Below are positions 25,478 through 34,508 of a stretch of DNA of 47,542 nt, in pieces. The translations under genes were made by a program, and so were the position numbers. Origin of the DNA: Oscillatoria sp. SIO1A7 (GTDB taxonomy: Bacteria > Cyanobacteriota > Cyanobacteriia > Cyanobacteriales > Laspinemataceae); assembly GCA_010672965.1 (NCBI GenBank), contig JAAHFN010000056.1, positions 1-47,542 of the forward strand, read 5' to 3'. The notes below the pieces were generated by a model. That model made no database searches. It worked only from the letters and a program-made list of their open reading frames with translations, and was not told where the DNA came from. Each line of letters starts with the position of its first letter. Position 1 is the stretch's first letter.

Positions 25478-27061
25478 TCAGAGAGTTACTGTATAAGCTT
25501 CCCGAATCCCGGCAACCTTCGATATTTCGGTTAAAATTCCTTCGGGTAAGGGGTCATCAATGCTCAGAACCATCACCGCATCGCCGCGCACGATTTTGCG
25601 ACCGACCTGCATGCTGGCAATATTGACATTAAAGCTACCCAGAAGAGAACCAATTTTGCCTATAATCCCGGGCATATCTCGGTGCCTGGTAAATAGCATA
25701 TAACGACTTGGGGGCACATTAATGGGAAATTCATCAATATCCGTAATCCGAATTTCACCATCCCCTAACAAAGCGCCAGTTACAGAATGGTCGCCCAGGG
25801 ATCCCTTAGCTGCTAGGTGTAAAGAGCCAGCATAGTCTCGAATAGAAGCATCCCGAGTTTCAATAATGCGTATGCCGCGTTCTTGGGCTTCAATACTAGC
25901 ATTGACATAATTCACCCGCTCTCGTAGAGCCTGAGACAGCAGACCTTTCAGGGCTGCTACCACCACTGGCTGGCTTTCATTATTGGCCAATTCTCCCTGT
26001 AGGCGCACGTTTAACAAATCAACTCGGCCCCCAGCAAGCTGGCCTACCAAGTTGCCCAGAGTTTCTGCCAATTGCAAATAAGGTCTGAGCTTTTCAAGGG
26101 CATCGGGGTAGAGTCCGGGGATATTAACTGCAGAGCGCGCTGGCAGTCCCAGAAGCACATCTCGAATTTGCTCGGCAACATCAATGGCCACATTTACTTG
26201 TGCTTCTGCAGTAGAAGCACCCAGATGAGGGGTCAGAATTACTTCTTTGCCCAGTTGCCGCAAGGGCGAATCGGCTTGGAGGGGTTCGTTAGCATAAACA
26301 TCAAGAGCAGCTCCGGCAATCCGACCCTCTTTCAATGCCTCAGCCAGTGCGGCTTCATCGACAATTCCGCCCCGGGCGCAGTTTATCAGTCTTGCATTGG
26401 GTTTCATCTTCGCCAAAGCCTCCGCGTTAATCAGATTTGCTGTCTCGGAGGTTTTGGGAATATGCAGAGTAATGTAATCTGCCTCTCGCATTAGCAAATC
26501 TGTATCTACAAGGCGACAACCCAGTTGCTCGGCTCGCTCCACAGATATAAAAGGATCGTAGGCTATTAGTTTCATCCCCATTGCTTTGGCTGCAACGGCG
26601 ACATGGGAACCAATTTTGCCCAGTCCTACGATGCCAAGAGTTTTCTTATATACTTCTGTTCCCACGAAACTTTTGCGATTCCAATTGCCTTCTTTTACAG
26701 AATGATTGGCATCGGGAATATATCGAGAAAGAGCCAGCATCATAGCTAGGGCGTGTTCTGCAGCGGCAATCGTGTTTCCTTCAGGAGAATTAACCACTAC
26801 TATTCCTTGCCGCGTGGCCCTTGCCACATCGACATTATCGACGCCCACACCTGCTCGGCCAATAATCTTGAGCTGCGTTCCCGCATCAATCACTTCTTTG
26901 GTAACGCGAGTTCCAGAGCGGATCATCAGAGCGTCGTACTCTGAGACAATCCCAACTAGCTCTTCTGGCGGCAGACCAGTATTTACATCTACCTGGGCTA
27001 CTTGGGATAGAATGTCGATTCCTGCTTGGTCAATGGGATCGGAGACGAGAACCTTTGGCAT
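25478..27061 (-). CDS. serA: D-3-phosphoglycerate dehydrogenase
   Basis: Protein of 527 residues, the long form of the family. The N-terminal catalytic and nucleotide-binding domains contain GRAGVGVDNVD, the NAD site GIVGLGKIGSHVA (~143-155), the catalytic Arg in NCARGGIVDEAAL, and the catalytic His in LTPHLGAST. An intervening domain (AETLGNLVGQLAGGRVD) and a C-terminal ACT domain (MLFTRHRDMPGIIGKIGSLLGSFNVNIASM) follow. It oxidises 3-phosphoglycerate to 3-phosphohydroxypyruvate, the first step of phosphorylated serine synthesis; the ACT domain usually binds serine. No clear Shine-Dalgarno sequence precedes the ATG at 27061. Confidence 0.96.
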   Translation of the reverse strand: MPKVLVSDPIDQAGIDILSQVAQVDVNTGLPPEELVGIVSEYDALMIRSGTRVTKEVIDAGTQLKIIGRAGVGVDNVDVARATRQGIVVVNSPEGNTIAAAEHALAMMLALSRYIPDANHSVKEGNWNRKSFVGTEVYKKTLGIVGLGKIGSHVAVAAKAMGMKLIAYDPFISVERAEQLGCRLVDTDLLMREADYITLHIPKTSETANLINAEALAKMKPNARLINCARGGIVDEAALAEALKEGRIAGAALDVYANEPLQADSPLRQLGKEVILTPHLGASTAEAQVNVAIDVAEQIRDVLLGLPARSAVNIPGLYPDALEKLRPYLQLAETLGNLVGQLAGGRVDLLNVRLQGELANNESQPVVVAALKGLLSQALRERVNYVNASIEAQERGIRIIETRDASIRDYAGSLHLAAKGSLGDHSVTGALLGDGEIRITDIDEFPINVPPSRYMLFTRHRDMPGIIGKIGSLLGSFNVNIASMQVGRKIVRGDAVMVLSIDDPLPEGILTEISKVAGIREAYTVTL

Positions 27062-27205
27062 AGGGAGTTTTTTCAGGTAACTAGCAACAGCAGTTCTGGC
27101 AACATAAGGGATAAATTTTTCCCGTTAGAGTAGCCGCGTAGCATTAGTTGAGGATGGAGACTCCACCGAGAAACAGTAATTGTTTGGTCCCGGCCGCTTT
27201 TCCAT

Positions 27206-27294
27206 CAGGACTTACGCAAACTCTCCGATCTAAACCTAGATATAGAGTAGGGTGCCCAAGAAGCACCATATATATTATCTATGCGTAAGTCCCG
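27206..27294. mobile_element. AGGACTTACGC-family MITE with TCCAT target duplication
   Basis: 89 bp, CAGGACTTACGC to GCGTAAGTCCCG, with TCCAT at both 27201-27205 and 27295-27299. This is the cleanest footprint of the family because the pentamer is not low-complexity and the host DNA is not another repeat. It lies upstream of serA. Confidence 0.8.
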
Positions 27295-27569
27295 TCCATG
27301 CTGCTATCCGGTTGACTTGCTGCAGTAGGTCATTGTAACGGTAAACTGCATGGCTCCGAGTCGATCGCAGGAATTTTTTAGCAATCTTGCGTCCCTGTCT
27401 AATTTATAGGTCTTAATTTATAGGTTTTAATTGGACCGCCAATGCCGCTTGGGTGGTTTATTGCGATCGCTTTATCGCTATCCCAGGGTCCTACGGTTAC
27501 TGCATAAATGCGATCGCTGCTTTTAGCTTTAAAGTCTGTAGCTCCCGGCGAGTTTTAAATTTAACTGGT

Positions 27570-27787
27570 TAGTGCCGCTGCGCGGAAGTCAAAAGTTAAA
27601 AGTCAAAAGGTAATAATGCCTTTGTACCAGGCGGGGAGGCCGGATAGGACTGGTGGATTATTTCTGCCGCGCTGCACCTAGTGCCGCTGCGCGGAAGTCA
27701 AAAGTTAAAAGTCTCAAGGTAATAACGCCTTTGTACCAGGCGGGGAGGCCGGATAGGACTGGTGGATTATTTCTGCCGCGCTGCACC
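27570..27787. repeat. Tandem duplication of a 109-bp unit
   Basis: The unit beginning TAGTGCCGCTGCGCGGAAG occupies 27570-27678 and is repeated at 27679-27787 with a few changes (for example GTCAAAAGG to GTCTCAAGG). It contains AAAAGTTAAAAGTC runs. No gene lies in it. Its near-identity points to a recent event. Confidence 0.85.
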
Positions 27788-27846
27788 TAGTCTTTTGGTC
27801 GGTAAAAATCTCTAGCAATCCATCTCTAAAATGCCTGCCTATTTTT

Positions 27847-28539
27847 CTACAATTTAGCCAGAGAATTGCCAAATGCAAGTCTCTTATAATTGCCTACAGC
27901 CACAAAACCATATTTTTCTACCATATCGGCATAGTCGGGAGCATAGACACTGGCAAATTTTGCTTCTAATTCCTCTTCCAGACGTTGTAAGAATGCTGAC
28001 AGGCGGGGTTGATTTAATTCGGAAAGTTCTGTATTATCCCGAATTCCTGCCCAAGTCATAGGTGCGTAGATATCAACATTCAGAAATAAAGTAAGCGACA
28101 TTCGATAACCGGGGACTTTGCGCCATATTGCTTGTACTTCGGGTTCCACAAACACCAATATGTTGGCACCGGACTCAATCCAGAGTTCTTTTTGTTTTCT
28201 TGTCCTTCCCGGTGCAGTACATTCCAGGCTCAAAACAATACTTATATTGGTTGTCTCCTCTCTTTGCAAAAAATATAGTAGCTGCGATCGCGACCTTTGT
28301 GGGTGCCAGCTATCCGCTACCCAACTATTTTCCCCGCCATCTAACGTATCGACGCTTAGGGACTCAATCCAGGCAAAGTCATTAAGGGCATCTAGTAAAA
28401 GTTCTATTTTCCTTGTCGTCCATTGGCGACGCCAGACAGGCTCATCCAGAAATTCCTCCGCCGTATTGCTGACTTCTCCTATGTTATAATTCCATTCCGC
28501 CAGATTTTTACCCCTGCGCCAAGTTTGCTTTGCTGTCAT
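27847..28539 (-). CDS. Hypothetical protein
   Basis: Protein of 230 residues from the ATG at 28539 (MTAKQTWRRGKNLAEWNYNIGE). It has no signal peptide or membrane segment. It is rich in Trp and Glu in a mixed alpha/beta pattern, with SLECTAPGRTRKQKELWIESGANILVFVEPEVQAIW in the middle and a charged helical region near the end (SAFLQRLEEELEAKFASVYAPDYADMVEKYG). Composition and length look like a genuine soluble protein, but I do not recognise a family. It stands alone between the 109-bp duplication and an AT-rich spacer. Confidence 0.7.
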   Translation of the reverse strand: MTAKQTWRRGKNLAEWNYNIGEVSNTAEEFLDEPVWRRQWTTRKIELLLDALNDFAWIESLSVDTLDGGENSWVADSWHPQRSRSQLLYFLQREETTNISIVLSLECTAPGRTRKQKELWIESGANILVFVEPEVQAIWRKVPGYRMSLTLFLNVDIYAPMTWAGIRDNTELSELNQPRLSAFLQRLEEELEAKFASVYAPDYADMVEKYGFVAVGNYKRLAFGNSLAKL

Positions 28540-28995
28540 GGTATTTGTCTGAACTCTAATTTGGATTGTTATTTTTCTTCCAATTCCATATTTTATATGT
28601 TGGCTGCCAATATTTCGTATAGGATAAATTTTTCCTTTTAGCAGTAAGATCGATTCATATCATATTGCCAAAGTGCTACGTTTTGCGGTTTGCTTTGCGG
28701 TTTGCTTGAATAGCCAGACTTTCTATAGTATAGCAACCCTAAATGATTATCCAAGAAACCGGGTTTGGCTTTTACCAAGTTCCCGAGTAGTTCTGCATGG
28801 CAATTTATTTAAACTTATTATATATTTTTTTAGTGGCAATACAATTTAAAAAAAAGGATGTATGTTTATTTTATATAAATATGCGATTGCTATAGCTTTC
28901 GTATGCTTTAGAATTAAGATCTAGCGATCGCTTGCTTAAAAATAAATTAAATAAAAGTAAAATTATTTTTATTGCGATCGCTATTTGCCAGACTG
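28540..28995. other. AT-rich spacer, no gene seen
   Basis: It contains TTTGCGGTTTGCTTTGCGGTTTGCTTG, a short direct repeat near 28681-28707, and an AAGAAACCGGGTTTGGC fragment near 28754 that resembles half of the palindrome at 2868-2906. The remainder has runs of A and T, with no convincing coding frame. Confidence 0.4.
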
Positions 28996-29568
28996 CTAGC
29001 CCCAAGTCAAAACCGCGTATCCCCAATAAATAACATACATGGCGATCGCGCTCCCTGTTAGCAGATAAGATTTGACTGAAGGCTGCCTCCGACATATAAT
29101 AATACAGCAGACAATGACAGCAACAACTTCTAAAAAAGAAACTATGCGACCGTGATGGTTGTAATCCCAGTAAGAAAACGGGCTCTCAAAGCGCCAAGAA
29201 GAAAATGGGAAAAAATGCCGGTGAGCGTCGTCGTTGTGAACCGGAAAGTCCCCTATAGAATGCAGCCCCATGCTGGCGAATAAAGCGACGAGTCGCCCAG
29301 AACCAAAATAGTAAGCCATCAAACCGGCGATCGCCACTAGCGGGATAGAGTTGAATATGTCGAAAAAGTCTTGCCAGCTCGGATTGTAATAAGACTCAGA
29401 CCAAATAGTCCATTCTGGAGTTTTTTGCCAGAGCTTTTCGTAGGCGTAGAACAAAAACATGGGTAAATCCGGCAGAAATGCCCCAATCGCGATCGGTATA
29501 TTGTTTTCAGGTTTGTCTTTTCTCCCCAAAACGGCGAGATTGATAACTATATGAGCGGGAGTATTCAT
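28996..29568 (-). CDS. Multi-pass membrane protein, paralogue of 23361-23975
   Basis: Protein of 190 residues from the ATG at 29568 (MNTPAHIVINLAVLG). It carries the same landmarks as the gene at 23361: IPIGAFLPDLPMFLFYAY matches AIAIGAVLPDLPMFGFYIW in spacing, then FNSIPL, a long hydrophobic helix, GDFPVHNDDAHRHFFPFSSWRFESPFSYWDYNHHG, and two closing membrane segments. The His/Asp pairs would sit at the membrane face and could bind metal, as in YdjM-like proteins; this is inference. It is divergent from anmK, which starts 78 bp away. A few bases upstream of the ATG are repeat-free. Confidence 0.8.
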   Translation of the reverse strand: MNTPAHIVINLAVLGRKDKPENNIPIAIGAFLPDLPMFLFYAYEKLWQKTPEWTIWSESYYNPSWQDFFDIFNSIPLVAIAGLMAYYFGSGRLVALFASMGLHSIGDFPVHNDDAHRHFFPFSSWRFESPFSYWDYNHHGRIVSFLEVVAVIVCCIIICRRQPSVKSYLLTGSAIAMYVIYWGYAVLTWG

Positions 29569-29646
29569 AAGCAAAACATGATATTTTAAGCAGTAAAACT
29601 AAAAGCTGTCAGCTAAAGGCGGAAACCTCAAGGAGACAAAATCGTA

Positions 29647-30906
29647 ATGACTCGCGTAGTTGGTTTAATCAGCGGCACCTCGGTAGATGGGATTGACGCC
29701 GCTTTAACGGATATCTCCGGTGCGGAATTCGACCTGAAAGTGGAGCTAGTGGCAGGGGCTACTTATCCTTATCCGGCAGAACTTAGAGAAAAAATCTTGG
29801 CTGTCTGCGCCGGAGAACGACTGTCAATGGCGGAGTTCGCTCAATTGGACGAAGCGATCGCCGAGGTCTTTGCCCGAGCCGCCCTAGAAATTCAAAAAGG
29901 TTATCCCCCTGCAGAACTTATTGGCTCTCACGGTCAAACGGTATATCACCGACCTTCCCAACGCAAGGGGGATAACCCTAGCAAAAGCGAGGGGACTTCC
30001 AAAGAGCGGCTCGGCTATAGCCTGCAATTGGGTCGAGGGGCTACTATTGCCAACCTCACTGGCACCACTGTCGCGAGTAACTTTCGAGTTGCGGATATTG
30101 CCGCCGGAGGTCAGGGGGCTCCTTTGGTTGCCAAAGTCGATGCCTGTTTGTTGAGCCATCCCGAGCGATATCGCTGCGTGCAAAATATTGGCGGTATTGG
30201 CAATGTCGCCTATCTGCCACCCACAGGAAAACAAATAGAAAAGCAAGCTATCGAAGGGCAAGCTATCGAAAAGCAAGCTATCGAAAAGCAAGCTATCGAA
30301 AAGCAAATCCAAGCCTGGGATACTGGCCCGGGTAACTCGCTTTTAGATTTAGCAGTTCATTATTTAACTGATGGCAAGGAAACCTACGACCGAGACGGAG
30401 CCTGGGCGGCGACGGGTACGACCTGCGATGCTCTCCTAGACAAATGGCTGGAGCATCCCTTTTTCCAGGAACCGCCACCGAAATCTACAGGGCGAGAAAT
30501 GTTTGGCTTCGAGTATTTCCAAAAATGTCTGGAGCAAGCGATCGCCTATGAACTGGACGGTGCTGATTTGCTAGCTACTCTCACAGAGTTCACCGCTGCT
30601 TCCATCGCCCGGGGCTATAGCACTTTTTTGCCCGTTCCGCCGAATGAAGTTTTCTTATGCGGCGGCGGCAGTCGCAACAGTTATTTGCGGCAGCGGCTGG
30701 CTCAGCGCTTGGGCGTGCCAGTGCTAACCACTGACGATGCGGGCATGAATGCCGATTTTAAAGAAGCCATAGCCTTTGCCGTCTTAGCCTATTGGCGTCA
30801 GCGCGGCATTCCCGGCAATCTGCCTCAATGCACTGGCGCGAGCCAACCCGTCTTGATGGGCGAAGTTAATATAGCATTCAGCAATCAGCTTTCAGCTTTC
30901 AGCTAA
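29647..30906 (+). CDS. anmK: Anhydro-N-acetylmuramic acid kinase
   Basis: Protein of 419 residues; AAGGAG lies about 12 bases before the ATG at 29647. It carries the nucleotide-binding [15 protein letters not shown] at the start, [32 protein letters not shown] and [10 protein letters not shown], all typical of AnmK. The enzyme cleaves and phosphorylates 1,6-anhydro-MurNAc to MurNAc-6-P in peptidoglycan recycling in the cytosol. Two oddities appear. A low-complexity insert ([13 protein letters not shown], residues ~195-220) comes from a 15-bp tandem repeat. The final residues [12 protein letters not shown] and the stop are encoded by a TATAGCA-family element that starts at 30870, so the native C-terminus appears replaced. 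Confidence 0.93.
   Translation: MTRVVGLISGTSVDGIDAALTDISGAEFDLKVELVAGATYPYPAELREKILAVCAGERLSMAEFAQLDEAIAEVFARAALEIQKGYPPAELIGSHGQTVYHRPSQRKGDNPSKSEGTSKERLGYSLQLGRGATIANLTGTTVASNFRVADIAAGGQGAPLVAKVDACLLSHPERYRCVQNIGGIGNVAYLPPTGKQIEKQAIEGQAIEKQAIEKQAIEKQIQAWDTGPGNSLLDLAVHYLTDGKETYDRDGAWAATGTTCDALLDKWLEHPFFQEPPPKSTGREMFGFEYFQKCLEQAIAYELDGADLLATLTEFTAASIARGYSTFLPVPPNEVFLCGGGSRNSYLRQRLAQRLGVPVLTTDDAGMNADFKEAIAFAVLAYWRQRGIPGNLPQCTGASQPVLMGEVNIAFSNQLSAFS
30226..30305 (+). repeat. In-frame 15-bp tandem repeat within anmK
   Basis: About four copies of AAGCAAGCTATCGAA encode the KQAIE repeat between VAYLPPTG and QAWDTGPG. It sits in a surface loop position between conserved motifs, so length changes of whole units would keep the frame. 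Confidence 0.8.
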
Positions 30907-30977
30907 AAGCCAAGATTATTGCCGCTCCTAGCAATGACTATCGTTGGATTGTCCTAACTGTAATGCTTAGTGCTATA
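30870..30977. mobile_element. TATAGCA-family MITE overlapping the 3' end of anmK
   Basis: It begins TATAGCATTCAGCAATCAGC inside anmK and ends TAGTGCTATA 71 bp beyond the stop; 108 bp. It shares TGTCCTAACTGTAATGC near its right end with copies at 3967, 39684 and 40157. Confidence 0.7.
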
Positions 30978-31002
30978 AGAGTTTTGAGTTATAAGAAATG
31001 AG

Positions 31003-31034
31003 AGTTTTGAGTTAATTTTTTATAACTCAAAACT
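31003..31034. terminator. Hairpin between convergent anmK and universal stress genes
   Basis: AGTTTTGAGTTA (31003-31014) and TAACTCAAAACT (31023-31034) form a 12-bp stem with an AT-rich loop, repeated less perfectly around it by ACTTAAAACT units. It lies between two convergent genes and could serve both, though the stem is AT-rich. Confidence 0.4.
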
Positions 31035-31074
31035 TAAAACTTAAAACTCAAAACTCAAAACTTAAAACTTTCCT

Positions 31075-31953
31075 TTACCCTTTCGGTGGGAAAAAGATGA
31101 CGGGTTCGCAACTGCGGCGCAACACTTCTCTGGTGAAGCTGGGTCGCCATTCCCAGAGTTTGCCCAAAATTTGGGAAGCAATGGCGATCGCGCAGATATC
31201 AGACATTTGCGCCAGCTCTAAAATATCGGGCACCGGCTCTCCGAGGCGCACTTCTGTCTCCACCTCCAGACCCGTGCTTTCTAAGCGGGCTTTAATGGGG
31301 ACTAGCTTTTCCTCCGCCTCTCGAACCTGAGCATCCTTGGATATTTCCGGCAGAGTGCCAGTATCAATTATCCAGGCTAGGAGGCATTTTTGCAGAGAGC
31401 CTTTACCCACGCGGTCTCGGATATTTTCCTCAAACTCTTGCACCAGTTCGTCGGCGGTGTGCGATCCGTCGTAGGGAATGAGGACGAAGCGGAATAAATG
31501 CTGGCAGCGGAGAGAAAGTTCTTCATCTGTAAACGCCGAAAGCAGAGTTGTCGGAAAGGTGACTATGGGAATGTGAGTCTGCTTCGAGATGCTCATGGTC
31601 GTGCTGCCAAAAATGCGATCGCTCAGCATCGTGCTGGGGGAAGCGCCCATAATAATCACTTCGCTATCGTATTGCTTGGCAACCTTGAGCAGGTTGTTTG
31701 TTGGTTCCCCCGAGACAACCTCTACGGCCACCTCCAATCCTTCGGGCACTTTATCTAGGATCGGGTCGAGACGCGATCGCGCTTGTTTGACTTTTTCTTT
31801 GTCCTCCCGAGGAATCTGCCCTTTCGTCCAAAACGGAACGCTATGCAGAAATACTATTTGTTCCATCCCGCCAGCGGCCAAGCTCGGCAAAAAATTTCCC
31901 AAGCGATGCAAGCCATCGGCAAAATCCGTACAGATTAAGGCGCGTCTAAACAT
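31075..31953 (-). CDS. Universal stress protein with two UspA domains
   Basis: Protein of 292 residues made of two UspA-like halves. The first (~1-140) has RALICTDFADG, EVIIMGASPSTMLSDRIFGSTTMSI and HIPIVTFP. The second (~160-292) has FVLIPYDGSHTADELV, VRLGEPVPDILELA and CEPVIFFP. The ATP-binding G-x2-G-x9-G(S/T) loop is only partly kept in the first half and not evident in the second. Such proteins help survival under stress, often by binding nucleotide; partners here are unknown. It is convergent with anmK. The ATG at 31953 lies in an AT-rich leader without a strong ribosome site. Confidence 0.87.
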   Translation of the reverse strand: MFRRALICTDFADGLHRLGNFLPSLAAGGMEQIVFLHSVPFWTKGQIPREDKEKVKQARSRLDPILDKVPEGLEVAVEVVSGEPTNNLLKVAKQYDSEVIIMGASPSTMLSDRIFGSTTMSISKQTHIPIVTFPTTLLSAFTDEELSLRCQHLFRFVLIPYDGSHTADELVQEFEENIRDRVGKGSLQKCLLAWIIDTGTLPEISKDAQVREAEEKLVPIKARLESTGLEVETEVRLGEPVPDILELAQMSDICAIAIASQILGKLWEWRPSFTREVLRRSCEPVIFFPPKG

Positions 31954-32650
31954 AAAAAAACTTTAAATCTAATTAAAGAGCTAAATTAGGGCAGAAGGGC
32001 ATGTTCGCATTGGGCATATTCGCATTGGGCATTGGGCAAAAAATTAGGGAATGGGGAAGAGCGGAAGAGCGGAAGAGCGGAAGAGCGGAAGAGCGGAAGA
32101 GCGGAATTATATTGTCCCCTTGTCCCCTTGTCCCCTTGTCCCCTTGTCCCCTTGTCCCCTTGTCCCCTTGTCGGCATCGGGTGCAGCAAATTTCCCCCTT
32201 GCCCCCCTGCCCCCTTCCCCTCTGCCTCTTCTCCTCTGTCTCCCCACCATCAATTATAGGGTGTAGGCAAGAGGCAAGAGTCACTAGGGACCCCTTACAT
32301 TGACTGTTGCCTGCCTGCAAAAGGGCTTGCAAGTAAAGTCAAGTTGCTATATAATATATGTATCTGCAAAAAAAACCGGGCTCGTCAAAGAACAAAATCC
32401 TCATGCCCGGTAAAAGAGCGACTGTTTCTTCGGTTCCGATAAGTGTTAATTTTCCGATCGTCTAAGGGTCCATTGTACTAATTCGTTTGTACTAATTCAT
32501 ATTTGACAATTTGTTTTTTGGTAGTTCGGGGGGCTACATGCCCCTCTTTTTTTGCTTTTCTATATTATAGCAGTTATTTTTAAACCTAATTTAGATGCCT
32601 TTCACCTCGGCGATCGGGCGGCAGATATCTTATACAATTTTAATCTATGA
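31954..32650. repeat. Intergenic octamer arrays (AGCGGAAG and TTGTCCCC) and low-complexity DNA
   Basis: About 32059-32104 is a run of AGCGGAAG units, and about 32114-32172 is a run of TTGTCCCC units, followed by CCCCTTGCCCC variants. Frames open through these arrays only because the units lack stops. The rest (32280-32650) is AT-rich with poly-T near 32524-32556. No gene is seen. Confidence 0.75.
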
Positions 32651-33388
32651 ATGCTACAGACAAGCTCGAATAAAATGTTCTCGGTTACTTTACAAATAGC
32701 CCTAAACCACCTGAAAAAGATGACTTTAGCTATCTTGCCCGCCTTAAAAAGTAGTAGGGGGAGGGTTGCACGCCTGAAGCACTTTACTCTATATATAGCT
32801 TGTGTTATGACAGTTTGTGCAATTCCTATTGGGATTTTTACCTGCTGTATGAGTGGGGCGATCGCTTCTCAAAGAGAAATCGACGATAGACCCTCAAGCA
32901 TCGACCCATCTATTTGCCCTTCGGAATTAGAAACCCTAGTGGAAAATATGCTGCCGGATTTAGCCAGTTATGCCAATCGGATTTATCGGCGCGATCGCCA
33001 GCAGGGCACAGCGTACTTTCCCACTTATTTTATCGCAGCCGGACGACCGGAATTTGAACCGCTGCCTCTAGCTCCCGGTCGCTATAGCAGTGGAAGTTCG
33101 TTAGATAACGGAGAAAACGCCGATCGTACCAACAAGATTGCCGACGATACGCGCCAAGTTTTTATCACGACTTTGGCAAGGCAATATCTAGAAGACGCAG
33201 CAGTAGAAATTCAGCAATACCATTGGCTATTTTTAACTAAAAGTAGCGATGGTTGGCGCTTGGCTTTGATGTTTTCTATTGACGGCTCTTACCCTGCTGG
33301 CGAACCGACCTCGCCCCCCGAAGAAAGTAGCGATCGCGTTATGGGTAGAGCAATTCGCCTCTGGTTGCAAGATTGTAGAAATCGATAG
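32651..33388 (+). CDS. Hypothetical exported or membrane-anchored protein
   Basis: Up to 245 residues from the ATG at 32651; starts at 32675 or 32720 are also possible and no ribosome site decides. A basic stretch precedes one hydrophobic segment (~45-70, YIACVMTVCAIPIGIFTCCM). The rest is soluble and probably extracytoplasmic: ICPSELETLVENMLPDLASYANRIYRR, AYFPTYFIAAGRPEFEPLPLAPG, AVEIQQYHWLFLTKSSDGWRLALMFS. The composition is convincing and the middle looks conserved in type, but I do not recognise a family. It is surrounded by repeat-rich spacers. Confidence 0.7.
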   Translation: MLQTSSNKMFSVTLQIALNHLKKMTLAILPALKSSRGRVARLKHFTLYIACVMTVCAIPIGIFTCCMSGAIASQREIDDRPSSIDPSICPSELETLVENMLPDLASYANRIYRRDRQQGTAYFPTYFIAAGRPEFEPLPLAPGRYSSGSSLDNGENADRTNKIADDTRQVFITTLARQYLEDAAVEIQQYHWLFLTKSSDGWRLALMFSIDGSYPAGEPTSPPEESSDRVMGRAIRLWLQDCRNR

Positions 33389-33758
33389 GGCATTGGGCAT
33401 GTTCGCATTGGGCAACCTCCCCCTCCTGGGAGCTCCTGGGAGGGGGAGGGGGTGGGTGGCATTGGGCATTGGGCATGTTCGCATTGGGCAGAGTGAATAG
33501 TAATATCAAGTACGGTTAAATACCCACAGAAAAAATTTGTAATCTCCCGTAGGACGGGCGTCCCGCCTGTCCCAAAGAGTCCAAGCGGACAGGGGGGACG
33601 CCCTGTCCTTGCGCAGAAGCTTTTTTTGGGGGCATTCAAACCGACATGATATAAGATAATAAAACCAACTTTTCACTTTTTCGGGCATTGAGTCCAACGA
33701 CAGACTCAGGAGCGCATTCGGGATTGGGTCAACAAGCGCAAGTCTTAGAGCAACCAAT
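33389..33758. other. Intergenic repeats
   Basis: It holds GGGCATTGGGCATGTTCGC units, a partial palindrome of CCTCCCCCTCC and GGAGGGGGAGG (about 33416-33450), and a CCGTAGGACGGGCGTCCCGCC hairpin near 33547 that also occurs near 20173. No gene is seen. Confidence 0.5.
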
Positions 33759-34457
33759 TTACCAACCAATTTCGTCGAACTTGGCTCGGACTGCCTTAAT
33801 ATCTTGCCACATCAGCCATTTGGGACTGCCTTTCTCCCGGGAAGGGTTGCGCAGCAAATAGGCGGGATGAAAAATAGGCATACATAAATACCCTTGCCAT
33901 TCCAGCCATTGACCGCGAATTTTAGTAATACCGCGCCGATCGCCAAGCAAACCCCGCACTGCCGTAGCACCAATTAATAAAATAATTTTTGGCTCGACCA
34001 AGCGTATCTGTTCCAACAGGTAAGGCTTGCAAGCGGCGATTTCTTCTGGGGTGGGAACGCGGTTCTGGGGAGGGCGGCATTTATTGATATTGCAGATATA
34101 AATATCTTGCTCTGGATCTAGTCGAACCGATGCCAGAATTTTGTCTAACAGTTGACCCGCTTTCCCGACAAAGGGCAACCCGGTTTCGTCTTCATTTTGT
34201 CCTGGTGCTTCTCCGATCGCCATTATTGCCGCCTGAGAATTGCCCCGCCCGACAACAGCGCGAGTCCGAGTGGAGCCCAAGCCACAACGCTGGCACTGAT
34301 GGCAATGGTCGGCCAGTTCCTCAATGGTGCCATAGGTGCCCGGAGGAATGGGAATCTTCGCGTCTGTAGGAATAAGCTCTGGCGGAAAAGAGGGTGACGA
34401 TGCTGGTAAGCCTTGGTTTAATTGCTCAAAGAGATTTAGTTGATATTCGTTAGACAT
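33759..34457 (-). CDS. Uracil-DNA glycosylase, family 4 (Fe-S)
   Basis: Protein of 232 residues. The UDG motif A is GEAPGQNEDETGLPFVG and motif B is HPAYLLR. Four Cys suited to a 4Fe-4S cluster are the CHQC pair near residue 52, the Cys of NKCRPPQNR, and the Cys of EEIAACKPYL. These mark a family-4-type enzyme (often annotated as phage SPO1 DNA polymerase-related) that removes uracil from DNA in base-excision repair. The N-terminal ~45 residues are a Pro/Ser-rich extension beyond the catalytic fold. The ATG at 34457 lacks a clear ribosome site. It is divergent from the phosphoribosyltransferase gene. Confidence 0.9.
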   Translation of the reverse strand: MSNEYQLNLFEQLNQGLPASSPSFPPELIPTDAKIPIPPGTYGTIEELADHCHQCQRCGLGSTRTRAVVGRGNSQAAIMAIGEAPGQNEDETGLPFVGKAGQLLDKILASVRLDPEQDIYICNINKCRPPQNRVPTPEEIAACKPYLLEQIRLVEPKIILLIGATAVRGLLGDRRGITKIRGQWLEWQGYLCMPIFHPAYLLRNPSREKGSPKWLMWQDIKAVRAKFDEIGW

Positions 34458-34508
34458 AGGTTGGGGGCGAGGAGAGCGTTTCTGGTCGGTTAGAGAAAAA
34501 AACGATCC

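Noticed and set aside
25312-25626. Plus-strand 104-codon frame downstream of serA
   Set aside because: Runs antisense into the serA ACT domain and looks like no known protein.
31973-32332. Frames through the TTGTCCCC and AGCGGAAG arrays
   Set aside because: Open only because the octamers lack stop codons.
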